Source of the DNA: Bacilli bacterium
GTDB taxonomy: Bacteria; Bacillota_I; Bacilli_A; RFN20; CAG-449
Direction: 5' to 3'
Assembly: GCA_900755065.1 (NCBI GenBank)
Contig: CAAEFC010000032.1
Span: forward strand, 1-45,518
DNA: 45,518 nt
The position numbers and the translations under genes are program-made. Every line of letters begins with the position of its first letter. The first letter of the stretch is position 1. This document shows positions 1 through 8,540 of this stretch, in pieces. The notes under the pieces were generated by a model. That model saw only the letters and a list, made by a program, of their open reading frames with translations. It was not told the origin of the DNA and did no database searches.

Positions 1-242
1 GATAGAAAGGAACTTCCGATCGTGCTCTTCCGCATTTCGTAGGCGTATCCGAGAAAAGAAAAATCCGTCAGATTCTTCGACTTGTAAATCGCAAACGCCC
101 AACCGCGCTCGCTCCCCTGCTCCAAGGTCGCATAGACGTAGAAGGACTGGCTTTTTTCATCGAATAAGACAAACGGATCACCGGCTAAAATATCTCTGTT
201 CATATCTCTATGATAGAAGATCGATTCTGCCGTTCCTATCAT
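1..242 (-). CDS. GH43-type glycosidase, N-terminal fragment (runs off left edge)
   Basis: Only the first ~80 codons are in the window. The reading begins MIGTAESIFYHRDM, then reads ILAGDPFVLFDE, then YVYATLEQ. The pattern of an Asp-Pro-Phe segment followed by a Y-V-Y-A-T strand is the first blade of five-bladed beta-propeller glycosidases such as GH43, where the Asp is the catalytic base. I infer a retaining/inverting exo-acting glycosidase of arabinan or xylan type, but substrate cannot be told from 80 residues. Two starts are possible, ATG at 242 or ATG at 203; neither has a convincing Shine-Dalgarno. The 242 codon lies inside a palindromic site (240-253). It follows the LacI gene by 25 bp and is probably the last visible gene of the operon. 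Confidence 0.6.
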   Translation of the reverse strand, partial: MIGTAESIFYHRDMNRDILAGDPFVLFDEKSQSFYVYATLEQGSERGWAFAIYKSKNLTDFSFLGYAYEMRKSTIGSSFL

Positions 243-253
243 TATTTTTAATG
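240..253. promoter_or_regulatory. Palindromic operator candidate CATTATTTTTAATG at GH43 start
   Basis: The 14-bp palindrome (5-bp arms, AT centre) is identical to the copy at 12705-12718. It overlaps the first possible start codon of the GH43 gene, unlike the other three copies, which lie 64-73 bp upstream of a start. Binding here would block initiation or elongation rather than activate. Confidence 0.45.
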
Positions 254-267
254 TTTGTAAGGGTTTT

Positions 268-1266
268 CTAGATGATTTTCCTCTGGTGAAGGAAAACCGG
301 CATCTTGATTTTCTCGCCTTTGACCGGTTCCGTCGCGTTGAGACGGATTTCGATCCGCTCGAAACCACGCGCGCACATCTCCTCGTAATTGCAACTGATC
401 GTCGTCAGATCGATCAGCCCTTCGATCATCGTGCAAAGACCGTCGTAACCGATGAAGTGCAGATGCGGATAGATTTTCCGGATATTCGGTATTTTTTCGT
501 TCAGCCGGCTTAACAGCGCATACGCCAGTTCGTCGTTGAAGCAAACGTATCCGAAATACGAGCCGGAAATCAGATTGTTGATCTCGGAAACGACTTCTTC
601 CACCTCCAACGAAATCAATTCGATCTTCGGATCGATCGCTTCGAAAGCCGCTTTAATCTTTTCATATCGCGGATAGGAAAACGTCGCCTTTTCGCTCGTT
701 ACGTAGACCAGCCGTCGGATCGAATGAAAGTTCGCCATGTAATTCGCCATTAAAACCGCGCCGTTTTCGATGTCGGAAAACACGTAATCGCAGTAATCGT
801 CTTCGGGAACGCTTTGCCCGTTCTGTCCGATCAGGCAGACCGGAATCGCATTCAGACGGCACATATCGATCGTCTTTTCGTCCAGCACCAGCGTCGAAAT
901 GATCGCGTCCACGCGCTGGGAAAGGCACTGTTTGATGATTTCGGTGTCGACGTAATCGCGGAAAGTCAGAATGAAGGTAAAGTCGTAGCCTTTCAGAAAG
1001 GCGAGTTTGGCGACTTTCTGCGAAATGGCGAGAAAATACAGGTTGTCGAGGTTGTTGACGATCACGCCGATCAGTTTCTTTTCGTCTCGCTTGATAAAAG
1101 AAGCCACGGTGGACTGAATATAGCCCAGTTCGATGGCCTTTTTCCGGACTAACTCTTTCGTGCTTTCGCCGATGTCGCTGCAATCGCGAAGAGCCCGGCT
1201 GACTGTATTGATCGACAATCCCAATTCATAGGCGATCGTCTTTAAGCCTGTGTTTCTCTGAGACAT
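268..1266 (-). CDS. LacI/GalR-family transcriptional regulator
   Basis: A full-length 332-residue LacI-type repressor. Residues ~8-28 form the helix-turn-helix (AYELGLSINTVSRALRD), followed by the third helix and hinge, then a periplasmic-binding-protein-like sensor domain starting at LIGVIVNNLDNLYF. It presumably binds a sugar released by the neighbouring glycosidases and controls their transcription. The hinge lacks the usual Ala-Arg-x-Leu pattern: the residue that intercalates at the central CpG of classical lac-type operators aligns with Ile, which would fit an AT-centred operator such as the CATTA-N4-TAATG palindromes here (inference). ATG at 1266 is preceded by AAAGGTGT. The gene lies 20 bp after the GH31 stop but also has its own strong promoter. 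Confidence 0.88.
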   Translation of the reverse strand: MSQRNTGLKTIAYELGLSINTVSRALRDCSDIGESTKELVRKKAIELGYIQSTVASFIKRDEKKLIGVIVNNLDNLYFLAISQKVAKLAFLKGYDFTFILTFRDYVDTEIIKQCLSQRVDAIISTLVLDEKTIDMCRLNAIPVCLIGQNGQSVPEDDYCDYVFSDIENGAVLMANYMANFHSIRRLVYVTSEKATFSYPRYEKIKAAFEAIDPKIELISLEVEEVVSEINNLISGSYFGYVCFNDELAYALLSRLNEKIPNIRKIYPHLHFIGYDGLCTMIEGLIDLTTISCNYEEMCARGFERIEIRLNATEPVKGEKIKMPVFLHQRKII

Positions 1267-1274
1267 ACACCTTT

Positions 1275-1303
1275 ATTATAGGCGCTTTACCCGCGTTTAT
1301 CAA
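1275..1303 (-). promoter_or_regulatory. Sigma-A-type promoter of the LacI gene
   Basis: The minus strand reads TTGATA (1298-1303), a 17-bp spacer, then TATAAT (1275-1280). The -35 box lies inside the 3' end of the GH31 gene. The expected start site is about 1268, only 2-3 nt before the ATG at 1266, so a transcript from this promoter would be almost leaderless while operon read-through would carry the AAAGGTG ribosome binding site. Confidence 0.65.
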
Positions 1304-3830
1304 TTTTTTTATTCGGATCATCGGCGGCGAGTACAAATTCCAGCACGGTTTTTTTCTTCAACGGCGCCACGAATTCGACGATCAGACAATCAGAATCGCA
1401 GGCGCTTTCGCCCGGAGAAAACGGGAAAACTCCCTCCGCTTTTTTCACGATGCGGTACGATGCCTTTTTCCGGTTGATCCGCACCGCACAAACGGCGAAT
1501 TCCTCCGCTAAAAGATGATACTTGACGCGGATTTTCCGCTTATCGAAATCGCCCTCATACGTTCCTTCGGAAGGCTCGAACGCGACGCAAAGCGCGTTTT
1601 TTTCACCGTACGTCCGAAACGGACTGATCCTACACACGCCGTTTTTATACGCCACCGTGATCCGGTCGTCTTCGTAGAGGAACCCGTGAACAAAGGTCGT
1701 CTTCGACGGATAATAATCGAACGTCAGGCACTCCCACGATTCGTCGACCGCGTGCATCGCGGATTCCGAAAGCGGGATCAAGGCGCCCTGACGGACGTAT
1801 AAAGGCAACTCCGGAAAGTCGGGATCGATCGGCGCATACGTCTTTCCGGCAAGAATCTCCCCGCGAAAGACGTCCACCCAACGGTCTTCCGGAAGGTAAA
1901 CCGAAGCGGTTTTCTTCTTCGCCGTACTCCGGTAAGCCAAAGACAGGCACGCATCGCCTTTCTCCTGAAAATATTCGATGACGACATCGTAAACCCGCTC
2001 CTTGTTCAGATTTGCGATAAATTGCAGGACAGACGCATGCGCGGAAAAATCGTCGTAGACTTTCTCTCCGTCGAGATAGACGCGGATCCCGTCGTCGCTG
2101 TTGACGTAAAACTGCACGTCTTCGGCGAATCTCAGACGCATGCGGAATCGCGCACAGAAATCAAACGCCGGCACGCGGTCGCTGTAAGGAACCTGATGCA
2201 GATAAAAATCGATTCGGGACAGGGTTTCCCGCGAAAGCACCTCTCCGTCGAAATCCTTGCCCGCATAGAACGTCGCCTCAACTGGTCCGAGATAATTCTC
2301 CTCCGTCAGTGCCGTCGGTTCGTCCTCCGTGACAGGCGCGATCAGAATGTCGGACGAAAGCATATAGGATTCCTCGTCCTGCACCGCGATCGGATCGTCC
2401 GGATAATTGAATCCTTTGGATTTGAAAATCGGTTCGCCCGTCTGATAGGAACACCAGGCCTCTTTGTAAATCAGAGGAAGAAGGTGATAACGAGCATGCA
2501 CGTAATCCGAAAAAACCCGGACGGTTTCTTCGTCGTAATTCCACGGCTCGCGGTATCGTTTCACCTGATTCGAGCAGTGCGGACGGAAAATCGGCGAAAA
2601 GGCACCGAACTGAATCCAGCGGAGATATTCGCTTTTGTTCGGATTGCCGAGATGTCCGCCTAAATCCGAACTGAGATAAGGAATGCACTGATTTCCGGCG
2701 CGGATCAGATTCCGCACTTCGCGTTTCAAAGAAAACAACGCCGAATCGATGTCGCCCGTCCACTGGATCGAATAACGGTGCGAAACCGAATCGAAGATTT
2801 TCTCGTACGTCCCGTTAACGATGTTATTGACGTTGCCCATGATGATCGGTCTCTTCGATGTTCCGAACGCGTGTTTAGTGATTTCGGCGAAGGCGTACAT
2901 GCCCAGCGTTTCCGCCTTGATTTCTTCGACCGTACTTTTTAACGCCGTCGTCCAATTCCGATCGTACCACCAGTAATCCAGCCCCAGATCGAGGAGCCGT
3001 TTCAGTTGCTTTTCCCGATATTCGATTTCACGCCCGTCGAACAGATCCGGGCAATCCGGACAGGGTTCGGGGTGATCGTTGAAAGCGACTTCCACGTGCG
3101 CCTGCTTCGCATAATCGAAAAACCGTCCGATATCCGGAAAAAGCGCCTCGTCTACCTCGTAGCCGATCCCCCTTTCCGACGTCTTCCGCCAATCGGTATC
3201 GATGACCAGAACGTCGAGAGGCAAGTCGTATTCCCGATACGCGCGGATCATTTTCTTCGCGCTTTCCTCGTCGTAACGGAAGTATCGCGAATTCCAGACG
3301 CCGAGCGTCGACAACCGCACCAATTCGTTTCTCCCCGTCAGTTCGACGTAGAGTTTCCGCAAGCGCTTCGGGTCTTTCCGGCACAGCAAAACGTAGAGAT
3401 CCTCGACCTCTTTCTGCACCGTGAAATCCGATGTTTTTCCGGAAGAATAACCCTCTTCGGGAATCAGAATGCGCGGATTGTCTGCCAGAAGAAAAACCTC
3501 CGGCGTGGCATCGAGTCCGGGAAGTTCTCCGGAATTGACGAGCCGGCCGATTTTCGCGACTTCGTTCCCGGAAATGTGGCATACGGAAAGTCCTTCCAGC
3601 GTTTCCTGATGCTCGGAAAAACGGATATAGTAATCCTCGTAAATGACGAAAATCTTATCGCCGAGAGGAATCCGGGAAAACTTTTCCCGCTTTCTTTCCC
3701 TTTTTTTCGGATCGAAAAGCGTGGGATGGTCGCAAAACGCGCCGTCTTTCTTCTTTTCCAGATGAAGGATATCGCGAAAACATTCGACTCGTATCGTGTC
3801 GTTGATGATGATCTGTCTGACTTTTTCCAT
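1287..3830 (-). CDS. Glycoside hydrolase family 31 with internal PA14-like domain
   Basis: A cytoplasmic-type (no signal peptide) retaining alpha-glycosidase of 847 residues. The GH31 barrel is seen as VIDTDW (~208-213), NDHP (~251-254), the nucleophile segment WWYDRNW (Asp ~290) and the acid/base segment WTGDIDS (Asp ~360). The NxHP and WWYD variants recall GH31 branches acting on alpha-galactosides or alpha-GalNAc rather than alpha-glucosidases, but I cannot assign a substrate. A PA14-like module (~565-680, with YVNSDDGIRVYLDGE) is inserted after the barrel, before a C-terminal beta-sandwich. The start is ATG at 3830, overlapping the GH3 stop as TAATG; an upstream extension of this frame lies inside the GH3 gene and is not coding. 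Confidence 0.88.
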   Translation of the reverse strand: MEKVRQIIINDTIRVECFRDILHLEKKKDGAFCDHPTLFDPKKRERKREKFSRIPLGDKIFVIYEDYYIRFSEHQETLEGLSVCHISGNEVAKIGRLVNSGELPGLDATPEVFLLADNPRILIPEEGYSSGKTSDFTVQKEVEDLYVLLCRKDPKRLRKLYVELTGRNELVRLSTLGVWNSRYFRYDEESAKKMIRAYREYDLPLDVLVIDTDWRKTSERGIGYEVDEALFPDIGRFFDYAKQAHVEVAFNDHPEPCPDCPDLFDGREIEYREKQLKRLLDLGLDYWWYDRNWTTALKSTVEEIKAETLGMYAFAEITKHAFGTSKRPIIMGNVNNIVNGTYEKIFDSVSHRYSIQWTGDIDSALFSLKREVRNLIRAGNQCIPYLSSDLGGHLGNPNKSEYLRWIQFGAFSPIFRPHCSNQVKRYREPWNYDEETVRVFSDYVHARYHLLPLIYKEAWCSYQTGEPIFKSKGFNYPDDPIAVQDEESYMLSSDILIAPVTEDEPTALTEENYLGPVEATFYAGKDFDGEVLSRETLSRIDFYLHQVPYSDRVPAFDFCARFRMRLRFAEDVQFYVNSDDGIRVYLDGEKVYDDFSAHASVLQFIANLNKERVYDVVIEYFQEKGDACLSLAYRSTAKKKTASVYLPEDRWVDVFRGEILAGKTYAPIDPDFPELPLYVRQGALIPLSESAMHAVDESWECLTFDYYPSKTTFVHGFLYEDDRITVAYKNGVCRISPFRTYGEKNALCVAFEPSEGTYEGDFDKRKIRVKYHLLAEEFAVCAVRINRKKASYRIVKKAEGVFPFSPGESACDSDCLIVEFVAPLKKKTVLEFVLAADDPNKKIDKRG

Positions 3831-6085
3831 TACGGTCTGGCTCTGAATTCCGGAATCGCTTTTCGTTCTTCGCCTTCGTTCAGCCGGGCGATCACTTCGT
3901 CGAGTTCGACGAAATCGAGTTTGTGAATCGCGTAATTGATATCGCTTAACACCAGCCAATGCCTTTCATGAAGCAAAGCGATGTCTTCGTCCGTACAGCC
4001 GAATTCGCGCAGGGATTTTTCAAAGACAGGCGAAGCGAACGCGCACGGAACCGGCGTATCGTAACGGAATTTTTTCTCCGCACGCTTATCCGGAATGCGC
4101 TTCGGCGTCCGGTGAACGTCGAACGTTTTTCCCGGAACCGAAACCGGCGAAGACACGTGAAGAATTTCACGCGCGTTTTTCGCGAAAAGAAAGCGATAGT
4201 TTCCTCTTTCCACGATCATCGCATCGGCTTCTTCGCAATAACTGGCCAGATCGTCGAGAGGAATCACGATCTTCACCGTTTTTTCCTCGTTCGGAAGAAG
4301 ATGAACTTTGGCGAATCCTTTCAGTTCTTTGACCGGACGGTAGATATTGGAATCCGGAAGGGAAGCGTAAACCTGCACGACGTCGCTTCCCGCGACTTCC
4401 GAAACGTTTTTCACTTTCAGCGAGCAGATCACTTCTTTTCTCTTCCGCACAACGCGGAAATCGGCGTAAGCAAACGACGAATAACTCAGCCCGTAACCGA
4501 ACGGAAGCAAGAATCCCCGCGCATGCAGATCGTAATACCGGTAGCCGACGAAGATATCTTCGCGGTAGAACGTGTAGTACGGATCGTATTTCAGGTACGC
4601 GCGGTACAGCGGATGCTGATGCAAGGAAGAAATCCACGTCTCCGGTAATCTTCCGCACGGATTGTGCAAGCCGTAGAGATTCCGGTAAATCGCTTCGCTC
4701 TGACCTTCTCCGGCCAGATAGGAAATCATCGCCGCCTGAGAAGAAGCGTAAACCTCTTTCAGATTGACGACGCTTCCGGTGATGACGACCGCGGCGAATT
4801 TACCCAGCACTTTCCGGACGAGTTTCACCGTTTCTTTCTGCGGCGAGGAGAGATCGATTCCCTTCCGGTCCCAGCCTTCCGATTCGTCTTCGTCGAACTG
4901 TCCTAAGAAGAGAAGCACTTTGTCGTATTTTCCGACTTTGTCTTTCAAGTCTTCTTCATTCAGCAACAGGTGCGATCGGTCGTAGCCCTCGATAAAATCG
5001 TAGGCAACTTTGAAACGATCGAACACATCGAGCACGCTTTCTTTCTTATAAGCGTTTACCCAGCCCGATCCGCCGCCGACGAAGCGCGAATGAGAGGCCA
5101 GATAGCCGATGACGAGAATTTTTTCGCTCGCCTTGAACGGAAGATAATCGCGCTTGTTTTTGATCAGAATCATCGTTTCTTCGGCGATTCCGACCGCTTT
5201 TTCGTGAATCGCGTCCATATCGTAATCTGCTTTCGGACGCGGCGCGTAAAACTTCTTCACGGCGCGGAAGTATTCCTTGTCGCGACGAAGAAGATCCTGC
5301 TCCGAAAATCCGCCTTTCCGGTAGAGCGATTCGTCGTATTCCGGCGTCCGGAGCGAGATCGGCATTTCCAGATTCATGCCGTTCCGGATCGCAGCCGCCT
5401 TGTCGTAGACGCCGCACCAATCGGACATCACCATTCCCTTGAAAGCGAATTCCTGCCGCAATTTTTTCTGCAACAGATAATAGGATTCCCCCGGATATTC
5501 ATCGTTCACCTGATTGTAACTGGTCATTAACGCCGTCGGATTTCCGTACCGGCAAACCAACGAAAACGGACGGAGATAGATTTCGTTCAGGGCTCTCAAC
5601 GACACCTGACTCGAAACGCCTTTTCTCCGGAATTCCTGATTGTTGCAACAGTAATGCTTGACGCACGCCCCTGCGCCGTTTTCTTCCAGTCCTCGCACAT
5701 ACTGGCTTCCGAGAATTCCCGAAAGATACGGGTCTTCGGAAAAGTATTCAAAATTTCTTCCGCACAGCGCGTTTCTTTTGATGTTGACGCCGGGAGCCAG
5801 AAGGATATGCACGTTTTTGGATAGGCAGTCTTCGGCGAGAAGACGGCCGTTCTCGTACACCGCCTCTTGATCGAACGAAGCCGCCAGCGCGCTCGGATTC
5901 GGCATGCAGACCGAGACTAAAATATCGCCCTGATTGTCGAAATCCTGTATCAGGGGTTTCCGCACGCCGCACGGACCGTCGTTCATCACGATCTTCGGCA
6001 GGTCTTTTCCCCTGTACGGCGCGACTTCCCACGAATTTAACCCCATGGTGTAGGTATATCTGTCCATTCTTTCTGCTTTTTTCAT
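3830..6085 (-). CDS. Glycoside hydrolase family 3 (beta-glycosidase)
   Basis: A 751-residue GH3 enzyme with the usual three parts: an N-terminal barrel, an alpha/beta sandwich, and a C-terminal fibronectin-III-like domain (~590-680, VKNVSEVAGSDVVQVY). The catalytic nucleophile is Asp ~222 in GMVMSDWCGV. Substrate-binding KH (~143-144) and GRNFEYFSEDP (~109-119) are present, so it looks active. It should release beta-linked glucose, xylose or similar residues from short oligosaccharides in the cytoplasm, since there is no signal peptide. The ATG at 6085 has GAGGAGG nine bases upstream and lies 10 bp after the GH20 stop. Translational coupling to GH31 is through TAATG. Confidence 0.92.
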   Translation of the reverse strand: MKKAERMDRYTYTMGLNSWEVAPYRGKDLPKIVMNDGPCGVRKPLIQDFDNQGDILVSVCMPNPSALAASFDQEAVYENGRLLAEDCLSKNVHILLAPGVNIKRNALCGRNFEYFSEDPYLSGILGSQYVRGLEENGAGACVKHYCCNNQEFRRKGVSSQVSLRALNEIYLRPFSLVCRYGNPTALMTSYNQVNDEYPGESYYLLQKKLRQEFAFKGMVMSDWCGVYDKAAAIRNGMNLEMPISLRTPEYDESLYRKGGFSEQDLLRRDKEYFRAVKKFYAPRPKADYDMDAIHEKAVGIAEETMILIKNKRDYLPFKASEKILVIGYLASHSRFVGGGSGWVNAYKKESVLDVFDRFKVAYDFIEGYDRSHLLLNEEDLKDKVGKYDKVLLFLGQFDEDESEGWDRKGIDLSSPQKETVKLVRKVLGKFAAVVITGSVVNLKEVYASSQAAMISYLAGEGQSEAIYRNLYGLHNPCGRLPETWISSLHQHPLYRAYLKYDPYYTFYREDIFVGYRYYDLHARGFLLPFGYGLSYSSFAYADFRVVRKRKEVICSLKVKNVSEVAGSDVVQVYASLPDSNIYRPVKELKGFAKVHLLPNEEKTVKIVIPLDDLASYCEEADAMIVERGNYRFLFAKNAREILHVSSPVSVPGKTFDVHRTPKRIPDKRAEKKFRYDTPVPCAFASPVFEKSLREFGCTDEDIALLHERHWLVLSDINYAIHKLDFVELDEVIARLNEGEERKAIPEFRARP

Positions 6086-6095
6086 TTTTTCCTCC

Positions 6096-7718
6096 TCATA
6101 TTTCGCTTAAATGATTCCCGGAAACGACGCCGGCGTATTCGTTGTAGTAATTGTTTTCGGGTTCTTCGTGATTCCAGTAAGAATACGAAATGTCCCTTCG
6201 CTCTTCTTCCAGTTCGTCGATCCGATCGATCTTTTTTTCGATCCAGGCGACGATTTGTTCCCGACAGAAGATCAGCCTTTCTTTCAGTCCGCCCAGACGG
6301 ATCAGATGTTTTTCTAAACCATACGCCTTGTTCTCTTTCAGCCATTGCTTTTTGAAATCGGCGATCAGTTGATCGATCTTCGGCAGGATTTTATCGATTC
6401 TTCCAACGTTTTCCCGCAAGTTTTCTTTGTTTTCCGACCGATAATTCGCGTAAATTTCCTTGCTGAGCGTCGCTTTGTCCTGATTGATCGAAGCCAGATC
6501 GCGGATGGAGGCGAACAGATAGCCGAACGCCTCGTTTTTGATCAGGCGGGAAAGCCGCCGCGCGCACTTTTTCGACCAGTTGCCGATCGCGTCCGGAACG
6601 GCTTCGTCGAATATTCCCAGAAACAGATCGTTGTACAGACAGAGGAACGAGCCGTTTCCCCGATACCCCTCTTCTTTCTCCGAAAAACGGTTCAGATCGT
6701 CGATTTTCAGAAACTCGTCGAAGTCAACGGACGTCATCATGCGGAAATAGGCCTTTGCCTCCCGGTCCAACGCATGGCCGTGAGCCAATAACGAAGCGTA
6801 AAAGACCGAAGGAAGCACGGAGAAGAGGCTCGCCGCAGAACCGCTGTCGGCCCACGCCGTCAGAAGATAAGAAGGCACTTTCTGAATTTTCAGTTCCTCG
6901 ATCTGCTCGCGAATCACCTCGAAGGAATACCGGTTCGCGGGAACTAATCCGATCCACTTCCACGCTCCGCCGGCATAGTGCAATCTTCCCGGACAGATTT
7001 TCCGATACATCTCCAATTCTTTCCGCGTATCCGCTCGTCCGATCTTTTCGTAACGCCAGACGACCGGCACGATGTTTTCCGGAATCGATAAGACGAATTG
7101 ATCCGGATTCTCCGCTTCCCGATACGCCAACGCACACATATCCGCCCAGATTTCGCAACGGAAAGCGTACTTTTCCGCGATTGCCGAGACGCGTTTCAGA
7201 TGTCTTTCCATCATTTCGCTTCGGGGCGTCTTCCCGTTCCGGTCGAGAAACTTTCCTCTTCCCAGATTCATCGCTTCGTCCATGCCGATGTGAACGCAGG
7301 AACTCGTAAAACAGGAACGAATAGTTGAAAACATCTTTTCGATCAGCGCATACGTTTCCGGACAATCGATGTTGAGAATGTCGTCGATGTCGAACAGACC
7401 AGCGTAATCCCGATGCGGTTTCAGGCGCCCCAGATGCGCCAACGTCTGAATGCACGGCCGAAGTTCCAGATGAATCTTCCGGCAATACCGATCCAGTTCC
7501 CGGATTTCTTCCCGGCTATATCTTCCGCGTTTATAGCCGAAATATGGTTCGCCCTCGATTTCATACAGATCTTCCAGATAAAGGCTCAGATACGTATAAC
7601 CGAACCCTGCCAGAAGATCGGCGGTTTTTTTCAGCGTTTCGATTCGGGGAACCGCTCCCCGGGAGCAGTCCACCATGAACCCGAGTTCCTCGAAAGCATT
7701 GTTTTTCCGCTCGAACAT
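6096..7718 (-). CDS. GH20-like beta-N-acetylhexosaminidase
   Basis: The protein opens with GFMVDCSRGAVP, the first barrel strand of the short GH20 branch that lacks the N-terminal zincin-like domain. It contains the Asp-Glu catalytic pair in HIGMDEA (~147-148); GH20 enzymes use the Glu as acid and the Asp to orient the substrate acetamido group. About 540 residues with a helical C-terminal part rich in Lys/Glu. No signal peptide, so it should act on imported oligosaccharides. I chose ATG at 7718 because AGGTGAAGTG precedes it; a GTG at 7724 is in frame. It follows the esterase stop with only 2 bp between. Its presence is the main hint that the operon's substrate contains N-acetylhexosamine. 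Confidence 0.8.
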   Translation of the reverse strand: MFERKNNAFEELGFMVDCSRGAVPRIETLKKTADLLAGFGYTYLSLYLEDLYEIEGEPYFGYKRGRYSREEIRELDRYCRKIHLELRPCIQTLAHLGRLKPHRDYAGLFDIDDILNIDCPETYALIEKMFSTIRSCFTSSCVHIGMDEAMNLGRGKFLDRNGKTPRSEMMERHLKRVSAIAEKYAFRCEIWADMCALAYREAENPDQFVLSIPENIVPVVWRYEKIGRADTRKELEMYRKICPGRLHYAGGAWKWIGLVPANRYSFEVIREQIEELKIQKVPSYLLTAWADSGSAASLFSVLPSVFYASLLAHGHALDREAKAYFRMMTSVDFDEFLKIDDLNRFSEKEEGYRGNGSFLCLYNDLFLGIFDEAVPDAIGNWSKKCARRLSRLIKNEAFGYLFASIRDLASINQDKATLSKEIYANYRSENKENLRENVGRIDKILPKIDQLIADFKKQWLKENKAYGLEKHLIRLGGLKERLIFCREQIVAWIEKKIDRIDELEEERRDISYSYWNHEEPENNYYNEYAGVVSGNHLSEI

Positions 7719-7720
7719 GA

Positions 7721-8536
7721 TCACTTCACCTGAGAAAAGAAACGGTCGAACGCATCGACCCAGCCGGCTACGTCGGGATAAACCTTGCCGTCCCAGGACG
7801 TCAGCGAAGTCGCTAAGCCGAGGCCGTGACAGCCGTGCGGATAGAAGATCGTCTGATGTTCGACGCCCGCCTGAGTCAGCGCGCGGTCCATCAGAACGGT
7901 GGAAATCGGATCGACGTCGTTATCTTCCAATGTCGTCCAGATCAACGTCGGCGGATAATCCCTTCCCACGTGCAACTCCGCGCTGAGTTCCTCGTCCAGA
8001 AGCGGATTCTTTCCCGTGATGTTGTCCTTTGTCCCCTGATGCGTGCGGTTCACCAAAGTAATCACCGGATAGCAGAGGCAAAGCGCCTTCGGGCGAAGAT
8101 GTCCGACGTCCGAAATGCCGACTAAACCCGCGATCTCCGGGTATTTGTACGCATACGTGGCCGCGAGATGTCCCCCGGCGGAAAAACCGATCACCGCCAC
8201 GCGGGCAGGGTCGATCGAATACTTTTCGTGATGACGGACGAGATAATCCATCGCGGCGAGCATTTCGAGTTGCGGAACCGGATAGTGAATCCGATGATGA
8301 ACCGGATCCGTCGAATAGACCAGTTTGCAGGTGATATAACCGCGTGCCATGAAAGTAACCGCGACCGGATCGCCCTCCCGCTTGGAGATAAAATCGTAGC
8401 CGCCGCCCGGAGCGATAAGCACGGCCGGAGACTTTTCTCTTTTTTTAACATCCATGACCTCGATCGTCGTGATTTCCAGAACCGGATCTTCCGACAACGG
8501 ATAATATTCGTTCAGATGAATGATTTCGTGCAACAT
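7721..8536 (-). CDS. Alpha/beta hydrolase, carbohydrate acetyl-esterase-like
   Basis: A 271-residue serine esterase of the BD-FAE/acetyl-xylan-esterase-like type. Oxyanion loop APGGGYD (~42-48), nucleophile elbow GFSAGGH (Ser ~119), an acid residue in EDNDVDP (~204-210) and the catalytic His in HGCHGLG (~237) are all present. It has no signal peptide and probably removes acetyl groups from oligosaccharides before the glycosidases act. ATG at 8536 follows the previous gene's TAA by 4 bp, and the GAGAGGG preceding that stop serves as the ribosome binding site. Part of the same operon. Confidence 0.87.
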   Translation of the reverse strand: MLHEIIHLNEYYPLSEDPVLEITTIEVMDVKKREKSPAVLIAPGGGYDFISKREGDPVAVTFMARGYITCKLVYSTDPVHHRIHYPVPQLEMLAAMDYLVRHHEKYSIDPARVAVIGFSAGGHLAATYAYKYPEIAGLVGISDVGHLRPKALCLCYPVITLVNRTHQGTKDNITGKNPLLDEELSAELHVGRDYPPTLIWTTLEDNDVDPISTVLMDRALTQAGVEHQTIFYPHGCHGLGLATSLTSWDGKVYPDVAGWVDAFDRFFSQVK

Positions 8537-8540
8537 TTTT

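Noticed and set aside
3006..3926. 306-residue plus-strand open frame inside the GH31 gene
   Set aside because: It is antisense to a gene with clear catalytic motifs, has no ribosome binding site and shows no domain pattern; it arises from the GC-rich codon usage of the real gene.
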